Positions 1-12,650 of a stretch of 64,000 bases of DNA are shown here, one piece after another. A program made the position numbers and the translations under genes. The number at the start of each line of letters is the position of its first letter. Positions within the stretch are counted from its first letter, which is position 1. The notes below the pieces were generated by a model. The model was not told the DNA's origin. It was given only the letters and a program-made list of their open reading frames with translations, and did not search any database. Source of the DNA: Artocarpus heterophyllus (taxonomy: Eukaryota; Streptophyta; Magnoliopsida; Rosales; Moraceae); the NCBI GenBank assembly GCA_025403435.1, contig CM046331.1, positions 27,384,459 through 27,448,458 of the forward strand, given 5' to 3'.

Positions 1-1514
1 CACAATATTACGTATTAAAATAAATCTCTGCAGGTTTTGTAATTATTCCGATATTTCTAGAGACGTTGATATTTTCTTAATTATTCCGATATTTTCACCC
101 ATGCCTATCTTTCATACTTGAGTTAAACCTTTAGATTAAGCAGGGTAAGTACGCTCATAGGACACGGTTATTTGTTTAAAATTTTACCCATTTTTTTTAC
201 ATGTTCTCCTTTTTGTTGTTGTTATTATTGATTTTATAGTGTTTTTATGTTTCTGCTTCAGTTAAGAGTGTTATCTAGTGTTGTTGTCGTTTTCTCGTTT
301 TTTTTTTGGGGCCTTTTAATTGTCATTTTTGAAGACGTCGTTGTTTCATCCTCTTACTGTCGTATTTTGGTTTATTGACAATTCGTTTCATCCATAAGCT
401 TGTTTGGGATTTCAGTTTTTGAACTAAAGAAAAAAAAATATAGTTCAAACTAATTTTGTTACAGCATCTCCTTTAACAAATTTAAATTGCTACTATATTT
501 TATGAAAAAAATCTAGTTCAAACTAATTTTGTTACAGCATTTCCTTTAACGAATTTAAATTGCTACTATATTTTATGTTTAATATGTGATCTCAAACCGA
601 CTACAAATTACATTATTAGATACTTATGATCACATGGTAAAAGGCTAAAGGTATTAGGGGACTTCTTTAGTAAAAGTCCCTACACGTAATGTATATTTTG
701 AAACCAATAGATATAGTCAAAATCATTTTATTCTCACACCTAAAATACAAATACCCATCAATGATTATCTCTTTCGGTTCTTAAGAGAGAAATTGCCAAG
801 GTATTACCGATTTGAACCAGTCCTTTGTTTTACCAATTTGAACAAAAAAATTTTGGTTCAAATTCTTTTTGCTACGTTATTTTCTCATAGAATAATTTAA
901 TAAATGTTGAATTTCAGTACAATCCGGGGAATCAAATGGGCTAGAACCTGTCTATTTGGGAAACAAAAACAGAACAATGGAAGATCATCAAGATGAAGTA
1001 CAAAAGACAGAAGGAAAAAAGAAAAGCTCTCAGTTCAGTGCCTAAGTAGGAGAAATATTTAAGTAGGCGTGAAAAATTACCTTACCGATCATGAATATAT
1101 GATGGACAAATCTTTGACAAGTTCCGTAAAATTAACACATATATATATACACACACACATACACACCTTGATATAATTTTTATATGTTCTTATTGTTAAA
1201 AACTGCATGTCTTACGGATAGAGTGAAATAGAATTCTTGCGGAAAAACTAAGGTCTACTAGTCCTATAGAGTTGTCTCATCTTGAAAAGTTAAATATCAA
1301 GGAACTATAGAAGAAAAGAACAAGGAAACTAACGTGAGCTTCTTCATTTGTTTCTTTTTAATTCCACATGTCGATGAAACCAAGGTCGTCTTCATTTGTC
1401 TCTTTGTCCAGCTGAACAATTGTTCTCCTTCATTTTTCCTTCAGGAAAAGAAAATAGTTTCTCTTGATCTTTCTGCATTTTATATCTTTAGGATATCATC
1501 TCAAGTGTTCTAAA
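1..1514. other. AT-rich intergenic start of the duplicated CC-NBS/TPS segment
   Basis: No gene is visible here. The stretch is nearly identical to 59581-61017, so it is the left part of a large duplicated segment whose true boundary lies outside the window. It contains a local tandem duplication (listed separately) and short (TA)/(CA) runs near 1140-1165. Confidence 0.7.
441..586. repeat. Local 73-bp tandem duplication
   Basis: A unit starting tagttcaaactaattttg at 441 recurs at 514 with a few substitutions (period 73 bp). The homologous place near 60015-60083 has a single unit. The duplication therefore arose, or was lost, after the two large segments separated. Confidence 0.75.
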
Positions 1515-2206
1515 ATGGAAGTTTTGACTTCAACTTGGCTGCAGTAGTGGCTGAAACTGGCCGCTCTTTTTGTGGATCAATCTACTCCAGGATGAAGGCT
1601 GTTTTCCGATGCCATAAGAACCTCAACGATTTGGAGAAGGAGATGGAAAAGCTGATGGGTCTGAGTAATGAAGTAAAGCATCAACTGTGTTTAGCTGATA
1701 TAGATGAAAGATCTAGTATAATTGAAACAAAGAAGTGGCTTAGAGATGTGGAGGAGTTTGTCATAAAGGTGAGCTCAGTTCAATCAGGTGCCACAATGGA
1801 CAACAAGAGACTTTGTGGTTGCTTCTGTCAGTTGCAGTTGGGGGACTGGACTTGGTAAGGAGGTGGAGAGGCTATTGAAAGATGGTAGATTCCTTAGTGA
1901 ACCGATGGTGTCTGTGAATTTTCACAAAAACTAGCAGTCATGTACATTCCTGGACTTTCAATAGGTGATCAAACAATAGCAGCAAGAACTCTAGCTCGTG
2001 TTATGGCATTATTGGGCAGTGAGAAGGGTCGGAGAATTGGCGTGTGGGGCATGGGAGGAGTGGGGAAGACTACCCTAGTAAAGAACCTGAATAACAAGCT
2101 CCATAGCACTTCTTCAAATCAAGTGTTTAGTATTGTCATCTGGGTCAGTGTCCAAGGATGTGGACTTAAAAATTACCTCCTGCTATTGCTGTCGTTCACT
2201 GTGTAG
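1515..2206 (+). pseudogene. CC-NBS resistance-gene relic, copy 1 (RPS5-like, truncated)
   Basis: This is the front end of a coiled-coil NB-ARC immune receptor. From the ATG at 1515 the frame must shift twice: once just after the first seven codons, to enter the coiled-coil segment (1538-1858, containing KKWLRDVEEFV, the usual CNL N-domain motif), and again near 1830-1940 to reach the nucleotide-binding segment. That segment holds an intact P-loop (RIGVWGMGGVGKTTL, about 2031-2076) and an RNBS-A-like FSIVIWVSV. Homology stops around 2150-2206: kinase-2, GLPL, MHD and all LRRs are missing. The same early frameshift and truncation occur in the copy at 61018, so inactivation preceded the duplication. 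No functional receptor can be made; a short P-loop peptide is the most it could encode. Confidence 0.8.
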
Positions 2207-2691
2207 TCTGAACTTGAAGCTTGTTGCCTTCCTCTGTTTGACAGGTTTAGGAGCTTCCAAGCCTTGTTTGAACGCAAATAATGGTGTTATGCTCAGAGAA
2301 AGATCAAAAGGATTAGGGACCCTAAACCTCTGCTTTTATTGACCAAATGCCCTGTGTCCATTGCACAGAAACTTTAAAATGCAGAGTTAAATAATAGATT
2401 ATGCTTTGGCCTCTCAAATTAGAGTGTTAAGTGCTTACACAGTCTTAATACACTTTGTAATTAATTATACTGCTATATAGTGGAGATAGTGCTCGGGGCA
2501 CTAACGTTCTACACCAAATGCTTACATATCATGATAGGAAAAAGGTAATTCTTGCGACAAATGTGATTCCAAATAACGGGTCTCAAAAAATAATAAGGGA
2601 GAAAATTGTGACCACCTTTCATTCTTTATTACTTTCTATATGTACATGGGGTTCTTAAATCCAGTGTTTCTTGCTTGTGTCCCCACATGAA

Positions 2692-2723
<32 letters not shown>

Positions 2724-3403
2724 TAAACGCTTTCAAGGAAACTTCTACAAGCCACATTGTTTGACTCTACCCCTTTTCTTTTCTTTTTTTGTCTTCTTTG
2801 GACCCTTTTCTTCAAGGGCTTTCGCCATTTGGTTCTCTGCAACTTGTTACAAGAACAAGGGTCTCTTCGGGTGCGTTTAGTAGGTAAAATTGTTTAAATG
2901 GATGATATTAATGTTGCGGAAAATGTTAGGTTAAAGTTTAAACTCCTAGTTTTTTTAATAAAATTACTAGAACATTGTAAAATGTGTCATTTTATCAATA
3001 AGAAATAAAGTTTATAAGTAGGATCGATCCTGCAATAATCCACCCACAACTCTTGCCACTACACAAAAAAAAAAAAAAAAAACGAAAAAGAAGTGGTTAA
3101 AGGGCATATATGTGTGCATATACTCTAGTGTAAGGTATATATAAATGTTTCACTGCTTTAACTTTTTTTATTAGTAACGGATAGTACAACTAGGGACAAA
3201 ACGCTCGAAATTCTCAGCATCAGAAAGCACAACCAAAAGAAAAGGAAAAACAAAAAAAGCCAACTTTTGAAGCACAAGATTCCATGCAATCACAAACCTT
3301 ATGTAGACAATCAAGGCCACCTTATTTAAAGAGAATGTGACAATCTCTTATTATTTTTTGGCGTAATAAATTGCAGCACTTCAAACTTGAGGAAAACTCA
3401 TAA
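2207..3403. other. Intergenic region between CC-NBS relic and terpene synthase
   Basis: No gene recognised. It holds a short (AAT)n run (2692-2722), an A-run near 3065-3082 and the 3' flank of the minus-strand terpene synthase. It is nearly identical to 61711-62920 in the duplicate. Confidence 0.6.
2692..2722. repeat. (AAT)n microsatellite
   Basis: About ten AAT units, the last imperfect (AATGAT). The duplicated copy at 62196-62233 has an uninterrupted and slightly different run. Confidence 0.9.
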
Positions 3404-6400
3404 CTAGACTGGATTGATAAGGGTTGCAGTAATGCCATCTTTGGTCACTTTCCCAACTCGCGTATAACCATCATCCTCTTGATAGAGGAAGTCTATCACT
3501 CTTGCAAAGTTCGCTATGCGCTTAAGGATTGGCATTGGCATGACAGTTGGTCTGAGGAAGCTTTCATTTATATCTTTCCATGCATTCACGACTTCCTTTT
3601 TAAATTCATCACACACTTCTTGCTCTGATACTCCATATTGCTTGATGTAGCACTCGATGCCCGTTGCAATATGCTCTCTCTCGTGTTCAAACTGCAAAGT
3701 TTAAATTAATCCAAGAAAACATCAGATTAAGTGAGTCAAAGTAAACTCGAGTCTCAAATCATTTAAATATAAAAATAAACTTATGAGAACCTTTAAGATA
3801 AAACCTCAAACCATTTGAAACTCCAATTAATGTTAAAGATAAGAAGCTCAATCTAGTAGCAGCGAAATGAGTCCCTTAGAAAGTTAAGTTTTATTTCATG
3901 GATATATGTACCTTTGATCATTATGGCACGTTAGGCCATGGGGGCAGCTGCCCACTAGCCTTGGTGGCTCTTAATTTATATTTTAACCCTAACAATTTTG
4001 TTTTATTTTGCAATTTTTTTAACTTTACCCCTTGAAAAATTTAATTTGCAATATTTATACTTGAGTTCTAAGAAAAGCTTCAATTGTATCCCAAATTTTA
4101 ACATTTTAAATGTTGATATCCTTTTATGTCTCATTTAAAACACGGAATAAAATAAAAAATCAACCACATTATTACATAAATTCATAATTTTGTGAAATGT
4201 AAATATCAAAAAGTGAATTATTAAAGACAAAAAACTTCTGACTCATCCACTCATTATACATAGACATTTACACATTTTTCGACGTGAATATTTACTAACA
4301 CTTTGGTTAATTTACTAACCTTGTGTGAAACAATGTCGTCCATGTACCTACAAATGAGTTCTGAAGCTATAAGCATTTTGGGTCTGCTGAACAACCATTC
4401 AAAAGCATCCTTTGTTACAACATCTCCCATTCCAACAAATGATGCAGCATTCAGCGAGTGGTAACCAGTGCTTATCAACGCGACACGTAAGTATTCTTCA
4501 ATGGTTGGGGTATATCCTTGCTTTAACCATTTGGCTTCATCAAAATAAGCTCGGACGATAATTTTCATCTGCAAACACCATGTTATCATGCAGGAAAATT
4601 AATATTAAATTATTAAACTAAATCAAGCCAGGGGGACTTTTTCTAATAAAAATTTTATTGGAAATAAAGAAAGAAGAACTTAAAAACCAAAGCATAAAAG
4701 GCCAAATAGAAGATGAAAATACAAAAGCAAAAGCAAACCACCTTTGAGAGAGAGAAAAAAAAGAAAAGCTTAAATTATCTTGTTTTAAATTAGTTCTTTT
4801 ACAGGGAGCCGGAAGTTGGTTAGAAGTACTTTTCCGCTCAAGCTTTTTGTGCAAATTTTTTTCCTTAGAATATTCATTTAAGTAGTAAAAAGTTTTTAAT
4901 CCTTTAAAGTAATGAGGAGTAATATCGTACCGCTTCTTGTGCATAAGAAACTCTGTATATTTTCTCATTTCCCATGTTTTCTTTGAGTTCATCGAAAAGA
5001 TCCAAAAGTGTCTGATAACATATTTTCATATTTTGTGGAAGTTGATCCATGCAACTCACATCCCACCTGAAAATTTGATATATAGAAACACATTAATAAG
5101 CGTTCAATCATCTATATAAAGCTCAAACCTTAAATTAATATTTAACTAAAAACTACGTACTAATCGATTAAATGGCTTGTTTATTATGTAATTTATTTAT
5201 GTCAATGTGACACATTATCAACTTTGAATTGAAGTTCAGCTATGTTAAGTTTCATGCAAGAAAAAAAAAAAGAAACGGAAAAAATTTATGTACTTTAAGC
5301 AAATTCAAACCTTTCGATTGCTTCAGTAAAGAGCTCAAGTTCTTCAAATGTAGCATAGGCGTCAAAGGTGTCATCTATTAGTGATATTAGACCAACAAAT
5401 TTAGTAAGAAATACTCTTGCCTCGCCGTACTGGGGTTCAAAATAAACTCCCAATATCCAAAAGTATAACTCCACAATCCTGTCTCTTGCATAAGGTAGCC
5501 TCTTTGGGACGTCTATTTCCTTCCACCACCTGCTTCAATCACCACATGTTAGCATCACTGATGACCTTATAAATTGATATATAATTTCTTTATTAAAGTT
5601 AAATAGGAGAGAGAATAATTGGCATCAGCGGAAACTAGAACATCTCAATTAAATGTCGCAAACCTTATCTCACATCAAACCTCCCACCCGCACCTAATAT
5701 AATGTAAAAGAAAAGGAAAAGAAAATACGAAATGTCTAACTAGAAAAAGAACCTCACGGTAGCCAAAAAAATAAAAATAAATAAGACTATGCTTTGATGC
5801 CAGAAAGACTGAACAAGACCTATAAGGGAACAAAGACAAGTAAAGTCTGATGCCGGAAAGAATAGCTGCAACTATGTTTTTGCTAATATGACTCTCTAAT
5901 AGACTTCATTAAATACTTACTTTTAAAAACCAAAGAGAGAAACCTAGTATAGATCAAATTTGAGTGAGTTGAACCTTTTTTTTTTGTGCTCCAGTACTAA
6001 TCAAAACATACCTCGAAATGTCACTGAGCTCCACCCGATGCATTGACTGCACAAGATTGAAATCCAACTTCGCAAGTTGTAACATTGCTTTGTTATGTGA
6101 AACATCATCCTTGTATATGGAAATGTAGTGACTGGCCTGTGTCCTTTTAAGGGTCCTAATCAGAGGCTGGAATAGGGCACTAGTTATTTGTGCAGCTAAT
6201 GGATTTTTGCCAACTGTTAAGGACTTAGCCATGGTCTTCAGATGAGTGGTGGTGAAATTAACTGCTTCATCAAGTATGTCCTCTCCATGGATTCTAAGAT
6301 GTGCAGCTTCATACAAGCTCAGCATGCCAGGGACGTCCGAGACCAAGCATTCCATAAAATTTCCACTTTCATCCTTGAATTTGTTGAACTTATCTGCTTG

Positions 6401-7754
6401 ATGTGTAAGAAAAAGAAGTTAGTTGAGATTAAAAGAAGAATTTAATCATTCTTTTTGTTAACAGTTACATCTGCATTTACTGGTGCTTGGTGTAGGATGA
6501 GTTGCATGATGGCGGTCGGGTCAGTTGGCATGTGACTAGTAAATCTTCATGTTAGTTACCCTTTCTCTTCGTTAAAAAAAATGTACATACAATGTTGCTG
6601 TAACGTATATACTAACCTTGTATCCAATTTCTTTACACATATTTTCAAGTTTTTGTTCGTTAGTCTTGACTCTGAATGCCTTCTATGCAAGGGTTTTTGT
6701 TATACACTTTCGTTGATTAATGATTCAGAATATATTATTGGATCTGAAGGAAATAGTTTAATGTAAATTTTGATTAACTCACCACAAGAGACGCGAAATC
6801 CGTTTTGTCTTAGAAGTCGGAAACGAAGAGCAACATGGTATAGATCTTCATGTTCATGATTATGATCTTCATAGGTATCAAACATGTGTTGCAGTGTTTC
6901 TTCAAGTTCGTTTTCGAAATGATATGACAATCCAAGCCTCTCGACTGCATCAATTAACTTAAGTTGTTGTGAAGGATCATGTGGAGAGTTGAATACTTCC
7001 ATCCTTACCACTTCTTTTAAAATTTCAATTTCTTTTTGCATGCGCTCATAAGCTTCCTGCATCAACAAAATTATATATATAAAAATCACGTATGAAAAAT
7101 ATTCCTCTCTGGACTTGAATCCATTACTCAATATACTAGAAACAATTCACAAATCTTCTAATAAACACCGATTGAACTAGCTTTAATTGAGTAACGGTTT
7201 CTCATTTCAATTACGACTAAGAGCCTATTTGGCATTAGTTAGTTCAAACTAACTTTTCAGTGAAGAACAGTATAAAGCTCTCATATGTTATATTATTTAC
7301 CGTTTTAATCAATGGTTCTAACCACCAGACGAAACACTCTATAACTTGGCAAGTTGCCTTATGAGTTTTTCTTTATGAAAATCACCCTTCGAATCTATCC
7401 TCAAAAATCAATGATTCGTGCTAAAACATGAAAAGAAACAACGCCCTGCAGGTGAAATGAGGTGCCTTATTTTCATTCAAAATTAAGGAGCTCATCAAGT
7501 TACGAGGACGAAGGCATTTTTATTCAAATTTTAATGACTTAAGGCACTGAAAAATGCTGAGAAATAAACGTTTAACTTATTTTGCTTTAATTAATCAAAA
7601 CTTGACTGCTCTTGAAAAAAAAAAATTAAAAACGAGTAAAGTAATAAGAAGTTATTACCATATCCTTAATGTTGTAGTTGAGAAAAAGATCTCCCCAAAT
7701 GCTTGGCGGAAAATTTGCAACTGGCCGAACGACGTCTACGGATTGAGCAGCCAT
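3404..7754 (-). CDS. Terpene synthase, TPS-a type (probable sesquiterpene synthase), complete, 7 exons
   Basis: Predicted exons: 7754-7659, 7056-6783, 6393-6012, 5529-5311, 5066-4931, 4568-4320 and 3691-3404. All junctions are GT-AG, exon sizes (96, 274, 382, 219, 136, 249, 288) are typical of plant class III TPS genes, and the product is 547 aa. Motifs: R10-P-x8-W20 followed by GD ([13 protein letters not shown]), RDR at 266-268, the Mg-binding DDTFD at 303-307 and an NSE/DTE motif DDIVSHKFE at 446-454. There is no plastid transit peptide before RPx8W, so a cytosolic enzyme using farnesyl diphosphate is inferred. Terpene synthases ionise prenyl diphosphates and cyclise the carbocation; the product cannot be read from sequence. 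No stop or frameshift was seen. A partial duplicate lies at 62921-64000. A TATA box sits upstream at 7907-7914. Intron 1 carries a MITE remnant. Confidence 0.9.
7215..7355. mobile_element. MITE remnant in terpene synthase intron 1
   Basis: It begins gagcctatttggcattag and contains agtataaagctctcatatg, the degraded form of a motif shared by several short elements in this window (see 11630 and 16011). It lies wholly within the 602-bp intron 1. Confidence 0.5.
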
Positions 7755-7906
7755 ACTATAGCTTACGTTTGGCTATAGGGTTTGATGGAAGGGATTTCAA
7801 GTACAAATTGATGTGAACTTTTTTTGGTTTTTTTGGCTCTGAAAATTGATGTGAACTTAACAATAAGGTTGGAGTGTGGTGGATATCTTGTAGAACTAGA
7901 CTTGAG

Positions 7907-7914
7907 TATTTATA
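7907..7914 (-). promoter_or_regulatory. TATA box of the terpene synthase
   Basis: On the minus strand the sequence reads CCTATAAATACTC, about 155 nt upstream of the start codon at 7754. That spacing suits a plant core promoter with a roughly 120-nt leader. Confidence 0.6.
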
Positions 7915-7919
7915 GGCAC

Positions 7920-8588
7920 AAGGACTTGGCCGGTGGCCTGCATAAAATCCCTACCTTAGATTATAAAATTCAACGTGCATAATAACAAATAGAAAACTTT
8001 TACTTCACGTGCGTTTTGTATGAATAAATTATTTAAACATGTACAGTGAAAGGCATTGGCATAATTGACACATGCTTGATTTGAAAGCTTTTACCAACGA
8101 ACCAACCTCTTTCTTTTTTAAAATTGCACCTAATAGTACAGTTTTGATTCTTAATATAAGTCAATAGTATACTTCTAAAAAGTATATAGTATTTTTAAAA
8201 TCATGTGTTTTTTTTAAAATATTTGAACTTTAAATTTACCTTCAATTTTTTCTTCTTTTTCTTTTTCTCTTTCTTTTCTTTTTAGTTTTTTGTTATCTCA
8301 ATGTTGTTTCATGTTTTTTTTACATCATTTTATACCAAAATAAATTTCATTTTAATCTAAATCGGCTATTTACTTAACAATGTTATATGTTAATATATTT
8401 ATTTTTAATCCCAATAAATGGTGTCTAATTCCCTCCCTTTCTCTTTTTTTGGTTTTGAACCTTTGAGGTGGAAAATCAATTTAAAAAATTACATGCGAAT
8501 TTAAGCGTTATGGTAGCAATCAAATCTATATTATATCTAATATTCTATTTCACTAAGTAGATCAAAAGAAGCTGTAGTTCATAATATC
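7920..8588. other. Terpene synthase upstream region
   Basis: AT-rich promoter-distal DNA with pyrimidine-rich runs (8245-8290). No gene or clear transposon recognised. Confidence 0.5.
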
Positions 8589-9390
8589 CACGTTTAGAGT
8601 ATTTTAATCATCGGCCATCCGCAATTATGCAACTGCCGAGTGCATAGCTTTTGACCGCAATTCTCCGGGTTTGACCTCAGTTATCTGTTGGTAAGAGCTT
8701 TACTTGATAGGTGTTTATCAAACTTCGTTTCAATTTACGAAATTTAACTCAAATAATGTAAAATTTTAATATGTTATAATATGAAATAAAATATATAGTA
8801 CAGTTAAAGCTCTCATATATTATAATACTGTCAATTTTGATTCTCAATTCTAACTCAATTTTCGAACACCAAATTAGCGAACATATGCATGCTTCTATTG
8901 TTATAAATCAATTAAAAGTGCACCTTATTATTTTGAAAATTATTAGAAAAGATGAATTTGTATCCACATTAATTTTAGTGAAAGAAGTTGCAAATGATAT
9001 AAAAATATAGAAATTATAGCAAATATCATTTTTTTAAATTAATTGAAATAAATATCATATTTTGAAAATTTTTATTATAAATGATAATAAATAGAAAATT
9101 TATTAGGTAAAAACTCTTTTTAATTATCTATTTGCTATTAGTAAAAAAGTCCTGGTAAATTTCTTAAATAAAATATACGAGAATGAAAAAAAAAAACCAA
9201 CATTAAGGAGTTTAAGGGCATTATAAATTAGGTTGACATTTACAATTCCTATCATAATTTTAACTCCCACTTCAATAAATGATTGGATAGAAGAAATCAA
9301 AAATACAAAAACCATTAGAAAAACGTGAATGCAAAACAATGACAAATAAAAAACAAAAAAAAGGCAGAAAACAAAGGCCTAAAGTGACTT

Positions 9391-9400
<10 letters not shown>

Positions 9401-9421
<21 letters not shown>

Positions 9422-9538
9422 CTGTAAGTATGTACGTAATTATATATAATATTTTTATGTACTCAGCATCCTTTCCTTTACCACTTTGAATTTGTCCATT
9501 AGTTGTTTATATATTTTTTAACAAGACAATTTTGACTG

Positions 9539-9561
<23 letters not shown>
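9401..9561. repeat. TA-rich microsatellites
   Basis: Alternating TA runs at about 9402-9421 and 9539-9570. Counterparts in the second tandem unit lie at about 11982-12020 and 12138-12162, with different lengths. Confidence 0.8.
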
Positions 9562-9569
<8 letters not shown>

Positions 9570-9726
9570 CCTTTCTTCTTTTCCATGTATTTGGACTCGA
9601 AAAAAATATTTCCAATTAGTTATTTGCAGGAACCAACAATTGTCTAGCAAGGAAAGTTTCTAAAAGGCATTGCAATTGAATGCTGATCAGTCTAATTCAA
9701 TTTAATGTGTTATACAAAATATAGTG

Positions 9727-10014
9727 TTAATTGGGGTGATTTTTGCTATAGAATTTGCAGTAAAACATGGTTTGAATTTTCTGTGGTTTGAAAGTGATTC
9801 TACTTACATGGTTGCTTTGATATTGTCTCTCAGTATTAATGTTCCTTGGAAGTTTTTGGCTAGATGGAAAAAAGCTGTTAACTATCTTACGAAAATCACT
9901 TATAGAGCTTCACATATTTATAGAGAAAGGAATTATATTGCAGATAATTCCGCCTCCAACAGGGTTCACATGGATAATGATGAATGGTGGTTCAACATTT
10001 CCAGATTTTTGCTC
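9727..10014 (+). pseudogene. RNase H-like (RVT_3) fragment of a non-LTR retrotransposon, unit 1
   Basis: About 95 codons resemble the reverse-transcriptase-associated RNase H domain found at the 3' end of plant LINEs and in many relics: an AIEFAVKHGL helix, the acidic FESDS strand and an SHIYRERNYIAD segment matching the usual 'REgNxxAD' signature. No reverse transcriptase or endonuclease lies upstream, so this is a 5'-truncated piece. The frame slips near 9950. A degenerate second copy lies at 12310-12650. Confidence 0.65.
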
Positions 10015-11630
10015 TAAAGGATTGGCAAAATATTTGGCAGCGTTTCTAGACTATGAATTTTGAAATTAATCGACTTCTTGGTAAATATGTACTCTTTTTC
10101 CCTTTTAGCGTTTTTCTCAAAGGGTTTTAAATAAAAGGTTTCTAACGAGGCATATTTGGAGACTTACTTTAAGGTAAGAGTTTTGGCTTGAATCTCTAAG
10201 GTAGTCTGTCTGCTTGTCAGTTTTTTCTGTTTCTCATTGTCAATTTTGTCTGCTTCTATTTCCCTTTCTTGTTTTTCCATACTTATTGTATTTCTTCTTT
10301 TTTATTAACAATATTAGAGTGATGAGCTTAGCATAGGATGCATGATTAGTTGATCGGGTGTCTATCTAGTTGGGATGCAATTATCTATCCTACTACTAGT
10401 TGTTCATTCTCTTTGGTTTATTTTTTAAAAAAAATTAATGTGTCATACTATTAAATCTTTATTTAATTGCATTTGATAGAAAAATTTAAAATCTTATTTG
10501 GATTGGTTTCATTTCGGCTTTGTAATTAAGGAGATACGATAGATCATCACCGGGGAAAGTAAGCCCCTAAGTCCATTGGCTCCTTAAATCCGAACCTTAA
10601 AAATTTTTACAATTTGTTTCTTTGTTTGCCCCTTGAAATTCTTTTAATTACAAAATTTACATAATTTTTTGAAGGAATTTCAATTTTACCCTAAGTTTGA
10701 TTTTTTTAAATACTCTTATTATGAAGTTCAAAATTTTTAATAAATCAAAGATCAACTATACTACTATACAAAAACACAAATTTTGAACTCTGAAGATTAA
10801 AATTTTAGAAATCTAAGATTAAAAATATAAATAGATAAATGAAGGTAAAAGGCTATTGTGTTGGGGTTTTAGTTTAAACTTTTAGCTTAATTTAAGTCCC
10901 ATAAAAAATATTTAAGGCCCCAACATTGAATACATATATATATATATATTGAAAAAAATTTATTATCTTATTTATATTTCTATAAAATGTCAAGAATAAA
11001 ATACTTTCTATCACCCGCCCAAACCGAACTACTATAGAGAAGACATATATATTAAGCAATAACTTAGTTATTTGTCTTCATTGTTTTCCACGTTTAGAGT
11101 ATTTTAATCATCGGCCGTCCGTCATTGTGCAACTGCCGAGTGCGTAGTTTTTGACCTCAATTCCCGGGTTTGACCGTAGTCACCGGTTGGTAGGAGCTTT
11201 ACTAGAAGGGATGTTTGCTTATGAATGCTGACGTAAATAATATAAAACTCTTATATGTTACAGTGTTAAATAAAAATAATGTATAATTGAAGTTTTTATA
11301 TGCTATAGTACTATCAGTTTTAACTCTCAATTGTAACTTCTATTGCTATAAATCAATTAAAAGTGTACTTTATTATTTTGAAAATTATTAGGAAAAATGA
11401 ATCTCTGTCCGCTTTAATTTTAGCCAAAGAAGTTGCAAATGATAGAAAGTCACTTTTTCAAAATTAATTGAAGTAAATATCATGTTTTAAAAATATTTGT
11501 AATAAATGATTATAAATAGAATATTTACTCAGTAAAAATATTTCTTTTTTATCTATTTACTAAGAATAAAAAAGTTTTTACTATTAAATTTTGCAAATAA
11601 AATATAGAGGAAAGAAAACAATCAATATTA

Positions 11631-11795
11631 GCCTGTTTGACAAGGGACGGTCCTAACCATTATCTCAGTTAAAAACAGTATAAAGCTCTCACATGCTACA
11701 GTAAAAGGAACAAAATTTGCTACTGTATAAAGTTCTCACATGCTACAGTAAAAACAATTCTAACTGATGATTCTAACCACCATGCTTAGCACCCT
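11631..11795. mobile_element. MITE with paired CTCACATGCTACAGTA motifs
   Basis: It runs from gcctgtttgacaagggacgg to ccaccatgcttagcaccc. Inside are two copies of ctcacatgctacagtaaaa about 45 bp apart. The same layout is seen at 16011-16176, which defines a local MITE family. Confidence 0.6.
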
Positions 11796-12309
11796 ATAAG
11801 GATTTTAAGGACATTATAAATTAGGTTGACACCCTTTACAATTCCTATCATAAGTTTAACTCCCACTTCAATAAATGTTTGGATAGAAGAAATCAAAAAT
11901 ACAAAAACCATTAGAAGAAAAGTGAACGTAAAACAATTACAAATAAAAAAAAAAAGCAAAAAAGGCAGAAAACAAAGGCCTATATATATATAGATATGCG
12001 TGCACATATATATATATATCTGCATATATGTACGTAACTATATATAATATTTTTATGTACTCAGCATCCTTTCCTTTACCACTTTGAATTTGTCCATTGG
12101 TTGTTGATATATTTTTTAACAAGACAATTTTGATTGTAAATATATATATATATATATATATGTCCTTTCTTCTTTTCCATGTATTTGGACTCCAAAAAAA
12201 TATTTTCAATTAGTTATTTGCATGAACCAACAATTATCTAGCAAGGAAAGTATCTAAAAGGCATTGCAATTGAGTATAGATCAGTCTAATTCAATTTAAT
12301 GTGCTATAC

Positions 12310-12650
12310 AAAATATAGTGTTGATGAGGGTGATTTCTGCTGTAGAACTGGCAGAAAAACGTAGTTGGAATTTCTGTGGTTTGAAAGCGATTCTACTTAT
12401 ATGGTTGATTTGATATTGTCTCTCAGTACTAACATTCCCAGAAAGTTTTTGGCTAGATGATAAAAAGCTATTAACAATCTTAGGAAAATCACTTATAGAG
12501 CTTCACATATTTATAGAGAAAGGAATCATATCGCAGATAAATTGGCTTCCAAAGCGGTTCACATGGATAACGATGGATGGTGGTTCAACATTCCAGATTT
12601 TTGCTCTGAAGGATTGGCAAAAGATTTGGCAGCGTTTCCAAACTATAAAT
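12310..12650 (+). pseudogene. RNase H-like fragment, unit 2 (degenerate)
   Basis: Aligned copy of 9727-10014 with in-frame stops and frameshifts. The ATGGATAACGATGGATGGTGG stretch and a serine/aspartate strand equivalent remain recognisable. Not functional. Confidence 0.6.

Larger units (their letters stand above)
8589..11090. repeat. 2.5-kb tandem duplication, unit 1
   Basis: The unit starts cacgtttagagtattttaat at about 8589. The same start recurs at about 11090 and, with changes, at about 13629. Between these points the two intervals align throughout: MITE-like block, TA-rich microsatellites, RNase H relic, AT-rich tail. Divergence between units is moderate, so this duplication is older than that of the NLR modules. 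Confidence 0.8.
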
